A stretch of DNA of 7,722 bases, taken from NCBI GenBank assembly GCA_020054355.1, contig JAGVLI010000474.1, positions 1-7,722 of the forward strand. Reading direction: 5' to 3'. Positions 1 to 6,161 of the stretch are shown here, piece by piece. Every line of letters starts with the position of its first letter. Within the stretch, counting starts at the first letter, position 1. This stretch comes from Planctomycetales bacterium (GTDB lineage: Bacteria; Planctomycetota; Planctomycetia; Gemmatales; Gemmataceae). The translations under genes and the position numbers were made by a program. The notes beneath the pieces are model-generated. The model worked only from the letters and a program-made list of their open reading frames with translations, was not told where the DNA came from and ran no database searches.

Positions 1-1423
1 GAGTCACCGCCATACCGAGCAACGTCAGCACGGCAATGGCCAGCCCCATGTGCAGGAGCAGATAGGACCAGGGATGTGCCTGGAAGCGCGAGAACCAACT
101 CGGCGGGGAAAGCACCAACTCATCCAGCGGCAGCGGCGTGTCGTAGTCGGGGCGGGTCTTCTGGCCGGTCTCCGCCTCCGGGAACGGCGTGGGGTAGCCT
201 TCCAGCACCGCGCTCAGCTCGGGGTACTGGGTCGGAGCGACCGCCAGGCTGGTTTTTTCGAGGTCGGCGACGAGGTCCGTGGCCCGACTGTAGCGCTGGT
301 TCGGTTGCAGAGCGAGCATCCGCGAGAGGATGGCGTCGACTTCCGGCGGCACGTCGGAATTGAGGACGCTGGCCGGACGGAAAGTCCCGGTCGCCTTCTT
401 CTCGACGATCTCGTGATGGCTGCCCCCTGGGAACGGCACTTCGCCGGTAAGCAGGTGGTACAGGGTCGCGCCCAGCGCGTAGATGTCGCTGCGGCCGTCC
501 ACCCGATGAGCGTCCAGCGCTTGCTCGTGCGGCATGTAGAACGAGGTGCCCGAACCTCTGCCGAGCCGCACGCGCGAATTGCGGTCCCCGCTGCGCTTCA
601 GCAGGCCCAGGTCGGCCAGCTTGGCGGCGCCGCCACGGGTGATGAGGATGTTATCCGGCTTGATGTCGCGATGCACCAGATCGCGCTCTTGCAGATAGGC
701 CAGGGCGCGGGCGATGTCGAGCGTCGCCTGCACGGCCGCGCCGACCGGAAAGCGGTTCACGTGTTCCAGCAAGGCCTGGGCGCTAAGCCCATCGATGAAC
801 TCGCGGACCAGGTAGTGCTTGCGGGCCGACTCGTCGTAGGCGGCGCTGAAGCCGCGCACGATGTGCGGATGGTTCAGCAGCAGGCTGCACTTCGATTCGC
901 GATAGAAGCGCTCGACGCAAGTCTCGTTCAGCGCCAAGTGGTCTGCCAGCACCTTGAGGGCGACATGGCGGTCCTGGCCTTCGTGATAGCCGAGGTAGAC
1001 CGACCCCATGCTGCCATCCCCGAGCCGGTGCAGGATGCGAAAGCCACCGATGCGCGTCGGCTCCGGAGCGCAGCTGACCGGAGCATCCTCCAGGGCGAGA
1101 TCGCTTTCGGTGATTTCCGGAATCGCGGTTCGGCAATCGAGCAGCGTGGGCGGCTCATCGTCGGCGGCATTCGCGGGCTGGCTTTGCAAGTCGTGTTCGA
1201 CATCGCCGAGTTCGCTGGCCTCGGTCTCCATCAATTGACGCAACTCGCCCGCCTGGATTCCCGTGATAACTCCATGCACCAGCAGCGCTTGCAGCAAGTC
1301 GTCCGCGTCGCCATCCGCTTCGAGGATGGTCCGGCATACATCGCGGACGCGCGCACGGTCGGCCCCGTAGCGGCGAACCGCCAGCGCGGCAACACGTTTT
1401 GGCGACATGCACGGCATGGCCAT
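1..1423 (-). CDS. Membrane-anchored Ser/Thr protein kinase (3' end outside window)
   Basis: This is a eukaryotic-type (PknB-like) serine/threonine kinase that phosphorylates proteins from the cytoplasmic face of the membrane; its substrate is unknown. I translated the minus strand by hand: 474 codons are open from the ATG to the window edge, so the C-terminal part is missing. Residues 10-70 form a helical leader domain ending in VITGIQAGEL, as in many planctomycete kinases. The kinase domain spans about 128-390: glycine loop GDGSMGSVY (135-143), VALK lysine 157, HRDIKPDN (251-258), DLG in place of DFG (271-273), GTSFYMPHEQ activation-segment end (292-301) and SDIYALGATLYHLLTG (312-327). A hydrophobic stretch at about 451-473 is a likely membrane helix, so a periplasmic sensor region may follow. 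In-frame ATGs at 1423, 1417 and 1408 compete; GGGAG lies 3 nt before the first and 9 nt before the second, so 1417 is equally possible. The family call is firm. Confidence 0.93.
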   Translation of the reverse strand, partial: MAMPCMSPKRVAALAVRRYGADRARVRDVCRTILEADGDADDLLQALLVHGVITGIQAGELRQLMETEASELGDVEHDLQSQPANAADDEPPTLLDCRTAIPEITESDLALEDAPVSCAPEPTRIGGFRILHRLGDGSMGSVYLGYHEGQDRHVALKVLADHLALNETCVERFYRESKCSLLLNHPHIVRGFSAAYDESARKHYLVREFIDGLSAQALLEHVNRFPVGAAVQATLDIARALAYLQERDLVHRDIKPDNILITRGGAAKLADLGLLKRSGDRNSRVRLGRGSGTSFYMPHEQALDAHRVDGRSDIYALGATLYHLLTGEVPFPGGSHHEIVEKKATGTFRPASVLNSDVPPEVDAILSRMLALQPNQRYSRATDLVADLEKTSLAVAPTQYPELSAVLEGYPTPFPEAETGQKTRPDYDTPLPLDELVLSPPSWFSRFQAHPWSYLLLHMGLAIAVLTLLGMAVT

Positions 1424-1426
1424 CTG

Positions 1427-1455
1427 CTCCCGGGAGGGCAATCGCCCCTGGGGCG
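1427..1455 (-). promoter_or_regulatory. Inverted repeats in the kinase leader, overlapping the ribosome binding site
   Basis: Two short palindromes lie just upstream of the kinase start: CTCCCGGGAG at 1427-1436, which contains the minus-strand GGGAG ribosome-binding sequence, and CGCCCCTGGGGCG at 1443-1455. Between them the minus-strand RNA can also form GGGC-GATT-GCCC. These pairings could compete and hide the ribosome site. The stems are short, and such matches are common in GC-rich DNA. Confidence 0.2.
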
Positions 1456-1486
1456 GCAAGCTGGGATAATTTCCGGATTCATCAGA

Positions 1487-1515
1487 ATTTTAGTTCAAGA
1501 AAGGCAAACCTGCAA
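1487..1515 (-). promoter_or_regulatory. Candidate sigma70-type promoter of the kinase gene
   Basis: On the minus strand, TTGCAG (1515-1510) and TAAAAT (1492-1487) are separated by exactly 17 nt, close to the housekeeping consensus. Transcription would start near 1480 and give a leader of about 57 nt before the kinase ATG. It is based on motif matching only; planctomycete promoters are not well calibrated. Confidence 0.45.
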
Positions 1516-1552
1516 CCAAAAGCTGGAATTCCCGGCAAGAAAGACCGTCGCT

Positions 1553-1591
1553 GCCGCTTGCGGCTTGGCACAAATTCGGGACTCCTAGAAT
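1553..1591 (+). promoter_or_regulatory. Candidate promoter with flanking inverted repeat for the 1648 gene
   Basis: TTGGCA (1565-1570) and TAGAAT (1586-1591) are spaced by 15 nt, shorter than ideal, and lie about 56 nt before the gene at 1648. The inverted repeat GCCGC-TT-GCGGC (1553-1564) abuts the -35 and could be an operator. The rest of the 224-bp region between 1424 and 1647 shows no ORF or RNA gene that I can support. Confidence 0.3.
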
Positions 1592-1647
1592 GAAAGCAGA
1601 CAGTCCAGGAGGGCCCCACCGCATACGAGACGAAGGAGTAAGACAAT

Positions 1648-2646
1648 ATGGCTCGGAAAAAGAACCAACCGCCGGCCGTTGACCGAAAGCAGGTGGCAGC
1701 GCTGCCGCGGCGCTCCGATGTTTGGCAATTCGACGCACGGCCCGCGCGGTCGCCGGTCCCTGTCGATGACCAGCTCGTGGTACCCTGGTTGAGCTTCGTC
1801 ACCAGTTTCACCGATGAAGCCATCGTGGGATTCGACATGTCGCACGAGGAACCCACGCTGGCCGAGGCGGAACAGTTGCTGCTGAGGACCATGTGCCAGC
1901 CGCAGGCCGGCGAGCCGCATCGGCCGACCGCGATCCAGGTCCAGCGCGAACACTGGGCGACCGGCTTGCGGGCGAAGCTGGAGAGCTTGAATGTCGAAAT
2001 CCAGGTCAGTGAGTCCCTGGAAGACATCGATCAGGTGTACGAGGACTTCAACGCGGACTTGGCCGCCGGCCAGGAAGCCACCGGACTGCTCGACATGCCC
2101 GGCGTGAACCCCGAAGCCGTGGGCGGCCTGTTCGATGCGGCGGCCTACTTCTTCGAGCAGGCTCCCTGGAAAAAGGCCGGCGAACGACCGATCCAGATCG
2201 CGTGCAGCCAGTTCGAGAGCGGTCCCTGGTACGCGGTGCTGATGGGCCAAGGCGGCATGACGCGCGGCCTGGTCCTGTACGACCGCCTGGAAACGGTTCT
2301 ACGGATTCAGGAAGGCGACCTGTCGGAGGAAGAGAATGCCCGGCTGACCAGCGGGTTGACGATGGTTTTTGGCGGCAAGGACGATCTGCTGCTCAAGGAC
2401 GTTGAAGCGGCGGCGCTGCACGGCTGGAAGGTGGCGGCGAAAGACGCCTTCCCGACGGTCTATCGCATCGAGCCGGGCCTGAGCATGCGGCCGCCCTTGG
2501 CCTGGGAAGTGCAATTACTGGAGGGCTGTCTGCGGGTCATCCCGGAGTTCGTGCGCAAAAAGACGCGGCGGTTGGCGCCGCTGGAACTGGCCGTGCCGAC
2601 GGCTGGGGGCGAGTTGCAGATCGTGGTCTCATGGGCGGGGGAATGA
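1648..2646 (+). CDS. Uncharacterised protein resembling DUF6930/DUF7309 proteins
   Basis: The function is unknown. It is a 332-residue soluble protein with no signal peptide or membrane segment. The start is well supported: AAGGAG (1633-1638) sits 9 nt before the ATG. Residues 1-22 are basic and probably disordered. Residues 40-125 (WLSFV, then GFDMSHEEPTLAEAEQLL, then a GEPHRPTAIQV strand and VEIQV) resemble the DUF6930 fold. Residues 160-305 (LFDAAAYFFEQAPWKK, then AVLMGQGGMTRGLVLYDRLE, then EPGLSMRPPLAWEVQLLEGCL) resemble DUF7309. Both names come from memory of family patterns, not a search. Homologues are scattered in bacteria with no assigned reaction. It is divergent from the kinase and shares its upstream region, but is convergent with the gene to its right, overlapping it by 18 bp. 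I see no catalytic motif. The coding call is secure; the family call is moderate. Confidence 0.85.
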   Translation: MARKKNQPPAVDRKQVAALPRRSDVWQFDARPARSPVPVDDQLVVPWLSFVTSFTDEAIVGFDMSHEEPTLAEAEQLLLRTMCQPQAGEPHRPTAIQVQREHWATGLRAKLESLNVEIQVSESLEDIDQVYEDFNADLAAGQEATGLLDMPGVNPEAVGGLFDAAAYFFEQAPWKKAGERPIQIACSQFESGPWYAVLMGQGGMTRGLVLYDRLETVLRIQEGDLSEEENARLTSGLTMVFGGKDDLLLKDVEAAALHGWKVAAKDAFPTVYRIEPGLSMRPPLAWEVQLLEGCLRVIPEFVRKKTRRLAPLELAVPTAGGELQIVVSWAGE

Positions 2647-3660
2647 TGTGGGAGGCTGATTGACCTCCGGTCCACCTCGATGCGGCACCTGAACATAACC
2701 ATCCGGCGGCTTGGGAAGGTCTCGGATACATTTCTCGGAACAGGCATTGACCAGAAGAGGCAGGACATCGGTTGCCACGCGCAGAGAGATCCAAACGCGG
2801 TGCAATCCCAAGTCTTCAAAGGGTCGATTGCAAACGCTGCATTTCCTGGCTGATACTGTTTTCCCGTACTTCAGCGACAGCGTATTTGAGTCTGCGCGCC
2901 CACCTACATAGGATGCATTGGACTGAAGTCGCGGAAACGGCGGGCAAATCTTGTAATTGCCATACAAGACCCGCGTGCTCACCCTGCTCCCCTTCAATTT
3001 TTTGCAGTGGGTTATCTCGTACGGAAACCAATGTAATCGCCAGGATGTGTAAGGATCAAAAGCCTCAAGGCTTGCCATTTCCCCGATCTCTGGGGGAATG
3101 CGGACGATATGGCTTCTATAGAGTTGGAGCCGTTTGACCGATTTCAATTTTGCAATGGTCGATGGAAGCGTCACGATTTGGCTTCGTTCGTTCGGTTCCA
3201 TCGCATTGAGTGGAGCAAATTCCTGTCGTTCATCGGCTGCTGCTTCCTCGATAAGCTCCAGCATTCGTTGCCAAGCGCGACATTCGGTGTCCTGCGTATC
3301 GGCGTGAAATTCCATTTCCGGCCACTTGGGACGATAATCGGAATCGAACGACTCCTGATCCGCGTAGCCCGCGTCGAAGCACCTGCATCCAGGCTGGTAT
3401 GGGTCACGCAAATTCGCATGCTCAGGCTCGACCACCGCCAACCACTCGCAGTCAATCTGTTTTCGCAGGTTGCTGAGTTCCTGTTCCCCGCTGACCCGAT
3501 GCACATGATCGGGAGGGAGCGATTTTAATGCGAGGTGTAATCGGAGAAAATCCGCTCGAATATCACCGCGTTCTTCGAGCCAGTCCGCATAGATTAGCCG
3601 CGCCGCGAGTTCGTCAGGATTTGCCTGGACCGACTGCAACAGACCAAAGTCGTCTGGCAT
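2629..3660 (-). CDS. TIGR02996-domain protein with LRR-like segments and a C-terminal Cys4 motif
   Basis: The biochemical role is unknown. The N-terminus (ANPDELAARLIYADWLEERG, residues 13-32) is a textbook TIGR02996 domain, which in Gemmata-type planctomycetes often precedes leucine-rich repeats. Here two or so degenerate LRR units follow (about 160-230: LPSTIAKLKSVKRLQLYRSH, then IPPEIGEMASLEAF). Residues 274-311 carry CSVC and CSEKC, a C-x2-C-x29-C-x3-C pattern that could bind zinc. No signal peptide or membrane helix is seen, so it is probably cytosolic. I prefer the ATG at 3660 because it matches where the domain usually begins; a GTG at 3669 directly abuts the upstream TGA and would add three residues. 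Neither has a clear ribosome site, which suggests translational coupling to the isomerase gene. Base composition is visibly lower in GC than its neighbours (26 of 60 bases at 3001-3060, against 44 of 60 at 5581-5640), hinting at a different origin or relaxed constraint. Confidence 0.88.
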   Translation of the reverse strand: MPDDFGLLQSVQANPDELAARLIYADWLEERGDIRADFLRLHLALKSLPPDHVHRVSGEQELSNLRKQIDCEWLAVVEPEHANLRDPYQPGCRCFDAGYADQESFDSDYRPKWPEMEFHADTQDTECRAWQRMLELIEEAAADERQEFAPLNAMEPNERSQIVTLPSTIAKLKSVKRLQLYRSHIVRIPPEIGEMASLEAFDPYTSWRLHWFPYEITHCKKLKGSRVSTRVLYGNYKICPPFPRLQSNASYVGGRADSNTLSLKYGKTVSARKCSVCNRPFEDLGLHRVWISLRVATDVLPLLVNACSEKCIRDLPKPPDGYVQVPHRGGPEVNQPPTSFPRP

Positions 3661-3669
3661 GAGCGGCAC

Positions 3670-4509
3670 TCACGCTGGGGAATTGGACGCCTGCTTCAGG
3701 AACTCGATCGCCTTCCGCGCCGTGTTGACCGCATCGTGGCTGTGCCGGCTCAGTTCGACGTGAATACCGCCCGCGTAGCCGATCTCTTGCAGGGCTTGCA
3801 ATACCGGGCGGAAGTCGATTTCTCCTTCGCCGAACATCAGATGCTCGTGGACGCCCTTGCGCATGTCCTCGATGTGGACGTTCCAGAGCATGTCCTTCCA
3901 GCGGCGCAGGTGGTTTTCGATAGGCGTCTCGCCCTGGCAGTGCAGATGGCCGACGTCGATGGTCAGGCCGAAAGACGGATGATTCACCTGCTTGTGCAAT
4001 TCCTCGAAGCGGGGCATGGTGTCGATGAACATGCCCGGCTCCGGCTCGAATGCCAACCGCACCTCGTAGTTGGCGGCCCGCTCGCACAGCAGCTTGCAGG
4101 CTTCCACCAGGCGCTGCATCAGCTCGCCGGCCGGTGCGTCGTCGGTCGGCGTGCCCGACCAGAAGCTCACGGCGTCGGCATTGAGCTCGCGCGCCATGTT
4201 GATCGCGTGCAGCAGGAAGTCGAGGCGCTGCTGGCGCTCTTCCAGCTTCGGGCTGACCAGGGTTGGCTGATGCTTGCGCAGGGGGTCGAGCAGGAAGCGC
4301 GCCCCGGTTTCGACCACGCAGCGCAGGCCGAAGCGCTGCAGCAGGCTCTTGACCCGGCCGATGCGCTTGCTCAGGTCCAGGGCATGCGGGTCGAGGAAGT
4401 CGTGGTCGATCGTGATGGCGGCGCTGCCATAGCCCAGCTGGGCCATGACCAGCAGCGCATCGGCCAGGCGATGGTTTGCGAAGCCGTTGGTGTTGTAGCC
4501 GAAGATCAT
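3670..4509 (-). CDS. Sugar phosphate isomerase/epimerase-like TIM-barrel protein
   Basis: This belongs to the xylose-isomerase-like/AP-endonuclease-2 TIM-barrel superfamily, whose members use a divalent metal to isomerise or epimerise sugars, keto acids or inositol derivatives; the substrate cannot be read from sequence. At 279 residues it is a typical full-length single domain. Likely metal ligands fall on successive barrel strands: E155 (in LAFEPEPGM), D185 and H188 (TIDVGHLH), H212 (VHIEDM) and E252 (IHVELSRH). The GEGEIDFRPVL segment (227-237) is the usual loop of the family. The MIFGYNTNGF start fits related planctomycete proteins; no strong ribosome site is present. It is cytoplasmic, with no signal peptide. 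The TIGR02996 gene begins 0-9 nt after its stop, so the two are probably co-transcribed, and it is divergent from the MlrC gene over 167 bp. The superfamily is certain; the exact activity is not. Confidence 0.92.
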   Translation of the reverse strand: MIFGYNTNGFANHRLADALLVMAQLGYGSAAITIDHDFLDPHALDLSKRIGRVKSLLQRFGLRCVVETGARFLLDPLRKHQPTLVSPKLEERQQRLDFLLHAINMARELNADAVSFWSGTPTDDAPAGELMQRLVEACKLLCERAANYEVRLAFEPEPGMFIDTMPRFEELHKQVNHPSFGLTIDVGHLHCQGETPIENHLRRWKDMLWNVHIEDMRKGVHEHLMFGEGEIDFRPVLQALQEIGYAGGIHVELSRHSHDAVNTARKAIEFLKQASNSPA

Positions 4510-4546
4510 GACAGTCCGCGACCTGAGTGCGCCAGGGGCCGGTCAT

Positions 4547-4566
4547 CCGCGGCAACCGTGCCGCGG
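4547..4566. promoter_or_regulatory. Perfect 8-bp inverted repeat in a divergent intergenic region
   Basis: CCGCGGCA-ACCG-TGCCGCGG forms a perfect 8-bp stem with a 4-nt loop, 38-57 nt upstream of the isomerase start. Because it lies between two divergent genes it cannot be a terminator for either. It could be an operator for a shared regulator or a hairpin in the isomerase leader RNA. Confidence 0.35.
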
Positions 4567-4595
4567 TTTCGTTCGTCGGCATGGATCGGGCAAGT

Positions 4596-4605
4596 GCTTG
4601 CAAGC
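4596..4605. promoter_or_regulatory. 10-bp palindrome, possible operator half of the divergent region
   Basis: GCTTGCAAGC is a perfect palindrome about 20 bp upstream of the candidate MlrC -10 element and 30 bp from the larger inverted repeat at 4547-4566. That placement suits a repressor or activator site, but a 10-bp palindrome can occur by chance. Confidence 0.25.
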
Positions 4606-4625
4606 CGAATCGCTGCTTCCAGCTA

Positions 4626-4634
4626 TGCTAGGAT
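4626..4634 (+). promoter_or_regulatory. Candidate extended -10 promoter element of the MlrC gene
   Basis: TGCTAGGAT matches an extended -10 (TGn plus TAGGAT) and would place the transcript start about 35-40 nt before the ATG at 4677. No good -35 lies 16-18 nt upstream; TTGCAA at 4598-4603 is too far away. This is a weak call. Confidence 0.3.
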
Positions 4635-4676
4635 ATTCGGAGAGTTCCGGCCATTTGCAGTACCCGGAGGACCATC

Positions 4677-6137
4677 ATGCACCTGGCCATCGCCGGCTTC
4701 CTGCACGAATCGAACACCTTCAACCCGTTGCGCACCGACCGCGCCGCCTTCGCCGCCCAGGGACTGGCCTTCGGGTCGGCCCTTCTGCAAGAATGGCGAG
4801 CGGCGCATCACGAGGTCGGCGGCTTCCTGGAAAGCGCGGAACACCTGGGGTTTGAACCCGTGCCGCTGGTAATGGCCTGGGCGACGCCGTCCGGCCCCGT
4901 GGTGGATGCCGTGCTGGACGAGATGACGGGCGTCATCATTGAGAGACTGAAGCAACAGCGGCCCGATGGCCTATTGCTGGCGCTGCACGGGGCGATGGTC
5001 GCGGAGAGCTATCCCGACGCCGACGGCGAAGTGCTGTGCCGCATCCGGCGAGCGATGGGGCCGGGGTTTCCCATCGTCGTCACCTTCGATCTGCACGGCA
5101 ATGTTTCGGAGCGGGTGGCGGAGTACTGCACTGCCGCCGTGGCCTATCGCACGAATCCGCACGTCGATCAGCGGGAATGCGGACAGCGGGCGGCGGCGCT
5201 GCTGGTCCGGATCGTGCATGGCGAAATTCGCCCGACTGTCGCGCTGGCCAAGCCGCCGGTCATCGTCAACATCATGGTGCATGACACTTCCCAGGAACCG
5301 TTGAAGTCGTTGATGGACGAAACCCGCGCTCTGGAAGAGCAACCGGGCATCCTGGCCGTCAGTCTGTTGCCGGGCTTCGCCTACTCCGATGTACCGCAGA
5401 TGGGGCCGGCGATTCTGGTCGTCACCGATGGACAGCCGGAGCTGGCACGGCAGACTGCTCAGGTCCTGGCAGACCGGCTTTGGGAGCGGCGCGCGCAGCT
5501 CGTCCGCCAATTGCCGGACGCCGCCACGGCAGTAACCCAGGCGCGAACGGCGAAACGGCTGCCCGTGATTCTGGTCGATACGGGCGACAATGTCGGCGGC
5601 GGCTCGGCGGCGGATGGCACCGTGCTGCTGGCGGAAATGCTCAAGCAAGGAGCGACCGATGGCGTGGTCTGCCTGTACGACCCGGAGGAGGCCCAGCGCT
5701 GCGCGGCGGCGGGCATTAGCGCGGAAATTCGTTTGAAAATCGGCGGCAAGGTCGATCGGCTGCACGGCGAGCCGATGGCCGTCACCGGGCGCGTCAAGGT
5801 GCTGCACGACGGCACTTACCTGGAACCGGAAGTGCGGCACGGCGGCAAGCGCCTCAATCACATGGGGCTGACAGCACTGGTGGAGTTGCCGGGAAACAAC
5901 CTGCTGGTCCTGAACTCCCTGCGGCACCCGCCATTCAGCCTGGGACAGCTCACCTGCCTGGGCATTCAGCCAAAGCAGCAGCGCATCCTGGTCGTCAAGG
6001 CAGCGATTGCCTACAAGGCGGCGTATGCGCCCGTCGGCGGCACGAGCATTGAAGTAGATACGCCGGGCGTGACAGCAGTCAATCCGGAGCGGTTTGCCTA
6101 TCGGCACATTCGGCGGCCGATGTTTCCGTTGGTGTAG
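4677..6137 (+). CDS. M81-family metallohydrolase (MlrC-like)
   Basis: This is a full-length (486-residue) member of the M81/MlrC family, zinc-dependent hydrolases named for microcystinase C, which cleaves linearised microcystin peptides in sphingomonads. Most homologues have unknown substrates, so a toxin-degrading role should not be assumed. Family motifs are in order: GFLHESNTF with H10, E11 and N13; LALHGAM (101-107); FDLHGNVSE (137-145) with D138 and H140; NPHVDQRECG (160-169); SLLPGFAYSDVPQMG (229-243); the DTGDNVGGGSAADGT loop (301-315) that opens the C-terminal domain; and LTCLGIQPKQQRILVVK (425-441). No signal peptide is present, so it is cytoplasmic. The start is fixed by GGAGG (4666-4670), 6 nt before the ATG. 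It is divergent from the isomerase gene and convergent with the NTase-HD gene 24 bp downstream. The sequence appears intact. The family assignment is firm; the substrate is unknown. Confidence 0.95.
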   Translation: MHLAIAGFLHESNTFNPLRTDRAAFAAQGLAFGSALLQEWRAAHHEVGGFLESAEHLGFEPVPLVMAWATPSGPVVDAVLDEMTGVIIERLKQQRPDGLLLALHGAMVAESYPDADGEVLCRIRRAMGPGFPIVVTFDLHGNVSERVAEYCTAAVAYRTNPHVDQRECGQRAAALLVRIVHGEIRPTVALAKPPVIVNIMVHDTSQEPLKSLMDETRALEEQPGILAVSLLPGFAYSDVPQMGPAILVVTDGQPELARQTAQVLADRLWERRAQLVRQLPDAATAVTQARTAKRLPVILVDTGDNVGGGSAADGTVLLAEMLKQGATDGVVCLYDPEEAQRCAAAGISAEIRLKIGGKVDRLHGEPMAVTGRVKVLHDGTYLEPEVRHGGKRLNHMGLTALVELPGNNLLVLNSLRHPPFSLGQLTCLGIQPKQQRILVVKAAIAYKAAYAPVGGTSIEVDTPGVTAVNPERFAYRHIRRPMFPLV

Positions 6138-6161
6138 GGTGCTAAACCGCAAGCGGCAGGC

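Noticed and set aside
1565..1582. Possible sigma54 promoter (TTGGCAC)
   Set aside because: The -24 GG is present, but the base pair at the -12 position is GG rather than GC, so the required element is missing.
50..1588. Plus-strand open frame of 512 codons, longer than any gene in the window
   Set aside because: It is the antisense shadow of the kinase, whose minus-strand translation shows all kinase motifs. The plus-frame product has no recognisable domain, and long antisense frames are expected in GC-rich DNA.
1607..1612. Strong Shine-Dalgarno-like AGGAGG upstream of the DUF gene
   Set aside because: No ATG, GTG or TTG follows at a usable distance; the real start at 1648 has its own AAGGAG.
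1585..2250. Minus-strand open frame of 221 codons opposite the DUF gene
   Set aside because: The plus frame has a clear ribosome site and conserved-looking motifs; the minus frame shows none.
4547..4574. Hairpin followed by TTTCGTT as a plus-strand terminator
   Set aside because: No plus-strand gene ends upstream of it, and the T-run is only three long.
3736..4872. Plus-strand open frame of 378 codons spanning the isomerase and the MlrC start
   Set aside because: It runs antisense through the isomerase and across the divergent control region into MlrC out of frame; it has no recognisable domain.
4971..6152. Minus-strand open frame of 393 codons opposite MlrC
   Set aside because: The MlrC reading frame carries every family motif and a good ribosome site; the antisense product is low-information and rich in Arg, Gln and His, as expected of a shadow.
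6138..6161. Terminator between the convergent MlrC and NTase-HD genes
   Set aside because: Only a 4-bp stem CCGC-AA-GCGG (6147-6156) with no T-run is present, too weak to call.
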